Shown here: positions 55,711 through 64,000 of the stretch, in pieces
How positions within the stretch are numbered: position 1 is the first letter of the stretch
Layout: the number at the start of each line of letters is the position of its first letter
From: Apostichopus japonicus
Taxonomy: Eukaryota > Echinodermata > Holothuroidea > Aspidochirotida > Stichopodidae
DNA: 64,000 nucleotides
Assembly: GCF_037975245.1 (NCBI RefSeq)
Contig: NC_092581.1
Coordinates: forward strand, 6,289,501 to 6,353,500
Direction: 5' to 3'
The notes under the pieces: generated by a model
The model's database searches: none
What the model was told of the DNA's origin: nothing
The model's input: only the letters and a program-made list of their open reading frames with translations
Made by a program: the position numbers and the translations under genes

Positions 55711-58060
55711 ATGTACATTGTTTGGCTAGTTCTTCATTTTATTTTCAATATTCGGTCCGAAGTTTATTATTGTGGAGACATTCATCGAAAAGAAATCTTT
55801 ACTCTGATAAATGTTTATGGTCCTAACACAGACGATCCACACTTTCTTGATCTCTTGAGTTCGTCTCTTTCTGATTCTGACAATGATTCTCTCATTTTTG
55901 GGGGGCGGGGGAGGGGGGTTTCAATTTCGTTTTCAATTTAGATGTCAACAAACTTCGTGGTAATCCTATGACTTAAGGCACGGGGTTAGTGTACTGAGTC
56001 AATGTATACTTTCGATTTGTGTAACATTGCGGGGGAAGGGGAGGGGGGAGAAACCGGCACCAGAAAAAGGTCACTTTGAGTTCGAACATTACGCCAGGTA
56101 TTAGGTGTAGATTTGACCTTGTTCTCATCTCTCGTCACATCTATAACTTGGTAGCGACAAACAATCTCTCTCCCAGTTTTCAGTCCGATCACGTGGCAGT
56201 AAATCTCACACTTAATTTTCATAATAATCAGCGGATCCGGGTTTTCTGGAAATTTGGTAACTCTTTGCTTTTCGATGAGCTCACTAGTCAATTAAAAGAT
56301 ATTATCATCTCGGATAGCCACGACATTCAGGATAGTAATCCGTCTGCGAAATGGGAACTCATTAAATATAAAATACGTTTTATTACTGTGAAATACAGAA
56401 AAAGAAAAGCAGTGGAGAGCAATAAACAGAACTCATGAAGGAGATTTGTAAATTACAATGTATTTATTGTAATTTCAATTTACCTGAGGACCTAATAGAA
56501 TGAAGGGCGCCGGAGCTCAGCTTGTTGCCATTTATGATTATAAGTTAAGTTAAGTTTATCAGTTCTACGTAAAAATAAAAGTACTTTTTTTTTGGAAAAC
56601 CGCATAAGGTTGGTAAATGTTATCCGCAAATTTCAAATTGTTTCTGGGGATATTATGACAGATGAAGTTAGCATTTTGGAAGAATTAAGATTTTTTTTAT
56701 CGAGGACTTATACAGTAGTCAGTGTTGTAGGCCATCTTCTTTTTCCCCAGAACCTTTGCTGTCTTAATCCTCTTAGTAGTGAAGACGCCAATGTTTGGCG
56801 AGCTTTCAAAGGAGGAATGTAATAATCCTTTATTTGCTTTTGAAGATATAAAATAAGAGCCCTAGGAGTGATGGTTTAATGGCCGAATATTATAGTTTTT
56901 TTAGGCATATTAGTTCCAATCTGGTTACGAATTCCCGCAATCTTTCTTACAATCATGGCACCTTGTCGCACGTCAAACAGTCTCGTGGCATCATCGCTCT
57001 TCTGCCCAAACCATGCAAGGATCTTGTTTTACTTAAAAACTACCGTCTCATCAGTCTGCTGAATGTAGACTATAACATTTTTTCGAAATCCCTATAGCTT
57101 TTAAAATTAAACATGTCATCAATAATTTAATCGATCCGAATCAAACGGGGTTTATTAAGGGTCGCTTCATAGAACATATTCGTTATATTTTATATTTTAT
57201 ATACGATTGGCTACACGGATACCATGTCGATCCCTGGGTGCTAAGTGTTTGTTGATTTTAAGAAAGCGGTTGATAAGTTAGAATGGGGATTAGGTTTTAA
57301 AATTCTTAGTTTTTTCAAGTTCAGTAATGACTTTTCTCGCTAGATTCGTACTTTATATCTCACATCTTCTGCTTGCGTGTGTAACAATTCTTTCTCGTGT
57401 AATTCGTTCCCCATTTCCAGTGGAGTTAGAGGGTTGCCCATTAAGCCTGGACATTTTTATTTTATGTGCCGAGGTTTTTGCGTAGTTTTGAGTAGTTAAG
57501 TTATTAAAGGTATATTACAATTGACAACAATGAAATTCATGTTTTCCAGTCTGCTGATGCCACAACTGTTTCTCTTGAGGGGGAGTGAAGCCTTTTTGGC
57601 TGAAATAAATAAATATTTAAGCTTCTTGAGAGTACTTCAGGGCTAAGAGTAAACTGCAACAAAACTTCTATTTATCCCTTGGGTCCTTTTTATAAGAAGA
57701 AAACCAAACTTTTTTTGACATGTAATCCTTTAAATGGACAATTGGTCCAATTACTGTGTTGGGTGTTACTTTGAAGAGGGGAGATGATGAAAGTCTTTTC
57801 CAGCATAATTTTATTCCCAGGCTCTCACGTCTAAAGGCATTCTTCATATGTGGTCACAGCGCGACCTTACTCCTATTGGTAAGATAACGTTCTTCAAGTC
57901 TTTTGCCCTGTCTCAGATGGTGTTTTTTTTTTTTGTTAAGGTCTTCCTAATCCTCCTGTTGTATTTTTGGCAAGTTCTTCCTAATCCCCTTGTTCAGTCT
58001 ATTAAGAGCCTCGAGTCAATTGTATTCAATTTTATTTGATCAGGCAAGCCAGATAAGGTT
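55711..58060 (+). pseudogene. Second L1/Tx1-like LINE ORF2, heavily decayed
   Basis: Plus-strand fragments in ORF2 order. Endonuclease: IFTLINVYGPNTDDPHFLDL (55795) and RFDLVLISRHI, PSFQSDHVAVNLTLNF (56110-56215). Linker after 56590. RT: RGIIALLPKPCKDLVLLKNY and ISLLNVDYNIFSK (56970-57090), NLIDPNQTGFIKGRFIEH (57125), LFVDFKK-type block, ISSGVRG, and SADATTVSLEGE where FADD is expected (57548). Thumb: WSQRDLTPIGKITFFKSFAL (57850). Many stops and frameshifts, a damaged catalytic box and C-terminal loss show an old copy. It belongs to a different lineage from the LINE at 28-32 kb by motif wording (NVYGPN against SLYGPN, ISSGVRG against SGCRQGD). Confidence 0.8.
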
Positions 58061-58383
58061 AAGCGTAGCACGATGATAAATCCTATTGGGAAAGTGTGCA
58101 CTCAAACATCCATATAACTTTCTCATTTTTCATGCGAAATACTTCATATTTCTACAAAAACTCTGGGCAGTATTCCTAAGATTATGAATTTCTTTTACAA
58201 ATTTAAGTTCTACTTACAAGTTGTTAAACGTTCTCTCTGTTTACAGTTCTATTTATCTTATGCGCTGGTGACCTAGTCAAGATTGCTTGCTTATTTGATT
58301 ATAGAGTTGAACCTGAAGTATGATGCCACTAGTAAAGTACACTTTTCTGATCTCTGTACTGCAACAAGTGTTATTTATCAGGG

Positions 58384-58432
58384 CCTCCAATCTGCTAGAC
58401 AGATGCTCTAACCACTTGGCTACGCTCATGTA
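58384..58432 (-). mobile_element. tRNA-like half (A box), SINE head fragment
   Basis: On the minus strand GTAGCCAAGTGGTTAGAGCA is a good RNA polymerase III A box in a D-arm context. It is followed by TCTGTCTAGCAGATTGGAGG, which resembles an anticodon arm. The T arm with B box does not follow. Probably a truncated tRNA-derived SINE inside the 54028-58898 element. Confidence 0.5.
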
Positions 58433-58899
58433 CATGTAGGAGAACAATTGTCACTTTATTAATCAAGGTTAGATGTGGAAATAGACTGTGTGACTACTGC
58501 TTTGGTTGGAGGAACATTCACATGCAGTATTTGAACATCAATATCAGTGTACACAGACAGTTGCACAGGTGCAGACTTAAAAGAATTGTCTGGTAGCCCT
58601 TAGAAATTACCTTAAAAATCGATAAATAATTTTCAAAATATGTTTTCAAAATATGAGAAAAATGCGCTTGACAGAGAAACGATTTTGTAATAGTTTAGGA
58701 TGTATATTTCAAATATACTTTGAACAGTAGAAAACGTGACGTCATCTTCGCAAATGCAGATTGCGACATAACCCACGCTCCATAAAGTTCTTACAGTAAT
58801 CACACACAAAAAACGTTCGAAAACAGATTAATTTCTTCCTTATTTTTGGTGACATTTCTTATAAATTATATATATTTTTTTTTAAATCAATTAAGCCAT

Positions 58900-59820
58900 C
58901 ATAAATGTAGTGCATCGGTGATTTTGTGTAACACAAGATAAGTTTGAACAGCAGATTCTTCGTTGTTTATACATCGTGTTGTCAAGCTCCAATGCGAGGA
59001 ATGTTCGCATCTAGGCAACTCTAACGTTTACAATCGGACAGTTCTGCGAAGCCTAAGCTTCTCGGTACTACATTCTGCTCTGACATTGATTCCTCGAAGT
59101 TTCATCTTTCGATCTTCCAAATACTTTCCAAGCTTCCTTTTGTTGTCAAGTTGATCCGTGAATTTTATTTCAGCGATGTCAAAGAACAGTTTATGAACTG
59201 TAGTTTGAGTGTGAGAGTGTATTATCTGCGACGCTATATACGTACCAACTGGGCATGGTAGGCTGTATACGTACATACGCGATGTGTACGTAATACATTA
59301 TAATAGGCAATCACCTAGCTGTGCGTGTACATGCGAGAGTGTCTTTGCTGCGGAAATGGGAGTGCTAACTTAAAGTCGCTCGTTTTGCCTATTTGCCTGC
59401 ACTACGTCATTCAACAAATTGACGCGGGCGAGCAAACGTTGCTTTTGTCGAGAAACTGGTGAATTTGAAAACCAGATTTTTACAAGAAGAAAACGTCGAA
59501 TGGGGACAATTTTCACATGGTTAGAAAGAGAACAATAATAACAACGAGGATAATGTATTCAAATCTTTTCCTTTAAATGACTGATTAATGATGTTACAGA
59601 ACATGACACACCCTTAGTATGTCCACAGACAGGACATGTAACCTGTTAAGATACCGACTAGTGTTGCCATAGCACAACGTGTCCCTCTTATACAACGGCA
59701 ACGTTGTACTCTTACAGTATTAAGCCAACCGACTAGTATTGTTGCATTACAACAGGCCTTGTTAGTGGACACTCATATTATTGTACACTCAACTCTGTCC
59801 ATGATAGCATGGACCTACAA
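58900..59820. other. No gene recognised
   Basis: An 82-codon minus-strand frame (59276-59028) contains KLFFDIAEIKFTDQLDNKRK but matches no family I know. The rest has short frames only. Confidence 0.35.
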
Positions 59821-59824
59821 AACA

Positions 59825-61310
59825 AAGAATCCAAACAACATGGAGAAGAATCCATCAAGAATGCTATCAGAATAGCACTGGCAGACCTGCTAAGGGAGAA
59901 AGTGCAGATGATTGTTGACAGATTGGGAAGTTTGGGAGCATATCAACTATAGGATGCCCAGTATGTCACTGCTGAGGAGCTTTCTGAGGTACTTCTACCA
60001 GTCCACGCAAGGAAGCCATCTTCAGGGTATGGCTGATTTAGGTTGGCTACTCACTACTTTTGCAACTTTCAAAATAGGTAGATATGTGCAGTTACTTTAC
60101 TTTAGCAAAGAAATGAATAAGGGGTGTTTTGAAATATTGGACTGCATTGGTTGCCATCTGTAATTATGCTGTATTTGAACAGTCAAAATATATGGCTTTA
60201 ATCATACTATCAATCTTAATTAGCAGGTTGAAATATTCAGAGTCCTGTTTGAACAAATAAGTAATGCTGTAACATTATGTCTATAACATAGAGTGCAATT
60301 AAATCGCGTGCAAACATTTTCTTCATTACATCTTTAATAAATCCTAATGCATATAAAAGTGTAATTGGTTTCCTAGACCTCTCATTATCTCAAGGTACGT
60401 TGTCAGATTTCAGTCCTGACTTAGCCAGTCCTGCTTCAGATAGAGATGATTGGGCTAGAGAATTTCAGGTCCCTTGGAATAATTTCCCTACCCAGTTTAT
60501 GAAGGTGTGTAAGTCTGGTCACACACCATGACCTAAATGTAGAAGGGATATGATCCTGTGTGATAACATTGAAACATCTACTAACAAAGTAAGTAGGCAA
60601 CAACTCCATTGTTGCACACGTGATGGTTTCTAAGTATAGTGTTCTTGTTGATGGGTTTGCAATAGGGTCAGAATTTTACTCTTTGATTGGTCAATTGAAA
60701 ATCGTTTGTACCATCTCAATTGAAAGCCGGCCAGTCTGGATTTTGGTAATCTGATGCCAAACCAGAAACCTCATTTTCTTAAGCCAAAAATGAGAGATAA
60801 ATATATATGGAGTGTTAACTGGCAGCAAGTATGTATCGATGAAGGGGAAATACAACAGTCTTTAGACGAGAAAGGCAAATTGCTTGTAGAAGAACATGAA
60901 AATGTTGTAAGAGATTGAAGAAAGGTTCTGAGTACCTGGCGTCTTGCTACATTCTTCATCGCAAACTGATCAACAAAGAACCTCCAGTAAGCACTTTGGG
61001 AAGTTAAGTCTGCATGGCCATTTCTCTTTGAAAAGCCATGGCCACTGCAACATTTTCAACAGTTAGTTGGGAAATCTTAGGATGAAATTCTTGTTGAAAT
61101 GCAGGACAGAGGGTGAAGAATATTTGATTTCAAGAAAAGTTGTAGCAAAAAAAAGGTGTGCGATCTTGTCTTAGTCTAATTGAGAAAGCTGTAGCAGCCC
61201 TTGGCAATGAAAAGCCTAAGACTATAAGACTAGTGCTTCTCATGCCGAAATATCTTGAAGAAGGGACTGACATTTCATTAAAGGTGGGGGCGCTCGTATA
61301 CTTTAAGTAA
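59825..61310 (+). pseudogene. SAMD3-like expanded-family gene, decayed
   Basis: Plus-strand blocks in order. First ADLLREKVQMIVDRLGSLGA (59880), then AQYVTAEELSEVLLPVHARK, a SAM/helical-bundle type segment (GV---DL--V-E-DL--VL-P-QARK). Next LSDFSPDLASPASDRDDWAR, EFQVPWNNFPTQFMKVCKSG (60400-60530), then AHVMVSKYSVLVDGFAIGSE with YSLIGQL (60615-60695), and PKMRDKYIWSVNWQQVCIDE with EGEIQQSLDEKGKLLVEEHE (60783-60900). This order fits a large family in fishes and marine invertebrates often annotated as sterile-alpha-motif domain protein 3-like; function unknown. Stops in nearly every block and frame changes make it a pseudogene. The name is from memory of the pattern, so the family call is tentative. 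Confidence 0.55.
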
Positions 61311-61500
61311 TAGGGGACTTTGATTTCAGTGGTTTTGTGTGTTACCCATTACTCACATGACTTTTCTGAGTGGTCACCTGATCGTAGCTGTACCTGACTG
61401 TGAACGGTATTGTGCGGCAAGCCAGCGACGTAGCCAGGAATTTGAAAGGGGGGGGGAGCACTTTTTGCGATTGATATGGATTATCAAAGTTGTAGGCACG

Positions 61501-61597
61501 ACTATCTGAGCGGAGCGCCACCATCGGTTGACGCGGAGCGTACAACAACACTTTTGGTTTTACAAACCCTCCAGATGGCCGGAAACGGCCCTTCCCT
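61501..61597 (+). repeat. Shared structured MITE core, copy D
   Basis: Starts ACTATCTGAGCGGAGCGCCA and ends GATGGCCGGAAACGGCCCTT. The GCCG-GAAA-CGGC hairpin is intact; the first stem has one change (TGACGC). Confidence 0.85.
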
Positions 61598-61733
61598 AGT
61601 GTTCATTCTGGTTCCCTGGCCTCTTGCTAACTTGAGACACCTCATTCAATATCACTTTTAAACCCAAAAAACAAACGAGTTAAAACAGTACGTAATTCAA
61701 TAATACATAATGTATTAAAATTAGCAAGTTACA

Positions 61734-62582
61734 CAAGGGCGGCGGAAGCACTTTTAATCTTGGGGGGGGGGGGGGGCACCGACGTCAAAGAGCACTTTGC
61801 AGAAATTCGATTGGACTGATGCAGCCTGATATTTAGTACCCTTTATAAATCTTATTGTATTATCTTATTTGCGTATACACATCACTCCATCAACGCCCCC
61901 CCCCCCCCCCCCGTCTTAGTAGTCTTACTTTTCAACTTCTGATACTTGTAGATACAAAGATAGGCCAGAAATGTCTTTGATACAACCATAGCCAGTATTT
62001 GTCTTTGATACAACTGTAGCTAGTAAATGTTTATCGAAAAGGCTGTTTTGGAACTTGGAACGCCGATCGTGACAACAACAGGCAACAAAGTGCTGCAGCT
62101 CTATACATATAAAGTCTGTTAATCAACGATAGGCTTATTTGACTGTGGAATGTTCCCAACTGAAATTTTATCTGCGTAAACGGGTTCTTAACTACATGTG
62201 CGGGTAGAGTATTGAATGAAACGGCACGCGATATGAATGACAGCCTAGATGACAGAAGAATAGGTCACCTAATCTTGCTACGTTCATTTCAATAGTTTTT
62301 CCTGTCTAGACTCTTAAACTCGTCCAGCAAGCTTATGGATTTGAATTATGGGTGTTTTAATAAAAAAGATAACTTGGCCAAAAAAAGTGCAGGCCCGGGC
62401 CTACAGTGCTACATACTGGCTACGCCCCTGATAGTTCTAAATTAGGATTAGATCTCTTACTGAAATATCGCTGACCTAATAAGGTGATCAAGAGTACAAG
62501 TTTTATGTAGAAAAGGACACATTTTTAACCTGAGGAAAAGTGGGGGCACTTGCCCCCTGTGCCCCCGGTCCCGCCGCCCTTG
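61734..62582. mobile_element. 849-bp MITE nested in the 61423 element
   Basis: Ends CAAGGGCGGCGG and complement CCGCCGCCCTTG. It is flanked by AAGTTACA (61726-61733) and AAGGTACA (62583-62590), an 8-bp duplication with one change. Internal G/C runs at 61761 and 61895. Its middle part (61917-62430) is similar to sequence of the host element outside it (62598-62885). Confidence 0.85.
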
Positions 62583-62885
62583 AAGGTACATGTACAGAGT
62601 AGTCTTACTTTTCAACTTCTGATACTTGTAGATACAAAGATAGTCCAGAAATGTCTTTGATACAACTGTAGCTAGTAAATGTTTAAGTTAGCCTAATAAG
62701 AGAAGGCGAGAGCTATCCGACGATTGCCATCTGATGCAAATTTCTCAAGTGTTTTCTCAACTGAAATATTATCTGCGTAATCTGGTTCTTAACTACATGT
62801 TATAAAACTGACAAGATCGGATCCTTTAGTCTTTTTCGGCGGGTAGAGTGAATGAAACTATCGTGCTACATACTGGCTACGCCCT
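61917..62885. repeat. Diverged internal duplication (61917-62430 and 62598-62885)
   Basis: Shared blocks in the same order: TAGTCTTACTTTTCAACTTC, GATACTTGTAGATACAAAGA, TGTCTTTGATACAACTGTAG, TTCTTAACTACATGT, GCGGGTAGAGT, and GTGCTACATACTGGCTACGC. The first copy lies in the nested element and the second in the host element. Confidence 0.85.
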
Positions 62886-63589
62886 TATCATATGATATCA
62901 GTATCAGCAGATTTTGCTTCATGTTTAAATTCTTTTACATGTTCTTTTACATAATATATCAGAAAGACAAACATAGTGCTCTTTTACAAGTTTTCCAGTA
63001 GGATGATTCTTGTTTATTGTCCAATGTCTGGACTTTAATACATTTGACGAACTTAACTGATGGACAATATAAACTTTCATATTTTGTAATACAGCCAGAT
63101 ATGCAGTGGCCTAAAAACAAATATCGTTATCGCAGTGTATTAGCAGTGTAATAATTATTTATAGGAAGTGCGTATCACGTACGATTGCTAGCTTAGCTTC
63201 ATAACATGCTGTTCGTGCAACAACTTAGGACGACTCATTGAACGAACGTTGTCGACGTTGTTGTGCATACAGTTCGTGACATTCCATAGAGTGCGGTTAG
63301 GTAGGCAATATGTATTTTATAACGCAGTGGCCAACTGTAGGCTTGTAATTGGCTATAAGCTAAATTTAGCTAATTGCATCTGCCAAACTAAGTAAGTAGT
63401 TGAATCAGTAGGCGTGAATGTTACTACGATTACAATCGAGTTAACGGAGCTGACGAGTATTCAAGATCAAAAGAGCACTGACAAAATACCATGCTAAAAA
63501 ACGACAATTTAAAAAAAAAATCGACACTGAAAGGGGGGGAGCGGTCGCTCCCCCTGCTCCCCCTGGCTACGTCCCTGCGGCAAGCTATG

Positions 63590-64000
63590 GCCGTAAGTGA
63601 TATACGTTTGTTTACTGTAAGTTGGTCAGTGTTGTGGATATTCAAGTTGATTGGTAGTTAGCACAGTGTTTACGTACGTATTTTACATACAACCCGTTTG
63701 CAGTAACACAGTATCGAGATTGTAATTTGAAGCATGAAAGGTTGCTAAACATGGAGGCGTATTCCGGAGAAAGAAAGAGAACGTATCTGAACAGAAGAGA
63801 TCGACATGTATACAACAGGGGCGGGCACTTTTCCCAGACTTTCGTTAACAGGTCGTGCGACATTCACAAATCATTGGATCTGCAGCTATTTATACATCTG
63901 CATCTCCAGATTGAGATCAATTGCTTTCGTCCATTTTGTTCGATAGTAGCTATGACTGTGCAGCAGTCGCTTGGCCACCCTCTAATTCAAGGCGGGCTAG
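63590..64000. other. Right edge of the window, nothing recognised
   Basis: Short open frames only. No element end or exon can be supported. Confidence 0.35.

Larger units (their letters stand above)
54028..58898 (+). mobile_element. 4.9-kb element with about 325-bp inverted ends
   Basis: Left arm 54028-54358 and right arm 58578-58898 are inverted copies with many small differences. Shared blocks include GGAAGAAATTAATCTGTT, GCGACATAACCCACGCTCCA-type sequence, TCGCAAATGCA, AAACGTGACGTCATCTTCGC and AGGGCTACCAGACAATTCTT. Between them lies a decayed LINE on the plus strand and a tRNA-like fragment. No transposase was recognised. Either one TIR element that captured a LINE, or two MITE copies in opposite orientation flanking it. 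Confidence 0.7.
61423..63577. mobile_element. hAT-like element with perfect 8-bp duplication, 2.16 kb
   Basis: Ends CAGCGACGTAGCCAGG and complement CCTGGCTACGTCCCTG, each followed by G or C runs. It is flanked by a perfect 8-bp target duplication CGGCAAGC (61415-61422 and 63578-63585). It holds a copy of the structured core near its left end (61501-61597), another element at 61734-62582, and a duplicated internal segment. No transposase reading frame is seen, so non-autonomous. Confidence 0.92.

Noticed and set aside
58384-58432. Intact tRNA gene
   Set aside because: Only the A-box half is present; no T arm, B box or acceptor pairing follows.

Overview
This window looks like nuclear DNA from a marine invertebrate, most likely a deuterostome such as an echinoderm; a sea cucumber is my guess but not proven. 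The reasons are AT-rich, intron-split genes with GT-AG splice sites, very dense small transposons, and fragments of gene families that are expanded in echinoderms and relatives (NXPE, P2X7 C-terminal-like, SAMD3-like, SLC22). There are no bacterial-style operons, no rRNA and no intact tRNA gene.

Host-type genes are few. The last coding exon of an SLC22 organic-ion transporter lies at 147-372 (+). A three-exon gene for a P2X7 C-terminal-like protein lies at 19096-17293 (-); its splice phases match, but it carries one frameshift and one stop. Three exons of an NXPE/PC-esterase gene lie at 45772-40630 (-). A decayed SAMD3-like gene lies at about 59825-61310 (+). A 51-codon ORF and three exon-like segments between 13.8 and 16.4 kb are weakly supported.

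Most of the window is mobile DNA, often nested. From 967 to 7422 is a FLYWCH-encoding, probably MULE-like element whose inverted ends are built from a short repeat; its gene is split in frame by a 4.36-kb element at 1799-6159. A TTAA-flanked element with a THAP fragment is at 9827-11679. A CAGGGGCG-ended element at 20911-22254 contains an 844-bp hAT-like MITE, a second copy of which is at 46342-47155. A 3.6-kb TIR element at 24293-27879 carries a CXC-type gene with in-frame stops. A decayed L1/Tx1-type LINE runs at 31835-27940 (-). A Lys-tRNA-derived SINE at about 33765-34440 has a 429-bp MITE inserted in its tRNA head. An element with His/Arg-rich coding potential is at 36804-37978. A 4.9-kb element with about 325-bp inverted ends at 54028-58898 holds a second decayed LINE. 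Nested hAT-like elements occupy 61423-63577.

Tandem repeats are prominent: a 47-bp satellite-like array of about 40 copies at 51.4-53.3 kb, and a roughly 35-bp AT-rich minisatellite filling most of an NXPE intron at 42.2-44.1 kb. The most unusual signal is a structured core of about 100 bp shared by four copies of three small transposon families that have different ends (21104, 47003, 47610, 61501). Other points of interest are a hammerhead-like motif at 48.36 kb and several precise nested insertions whose removal restores an older sequence.
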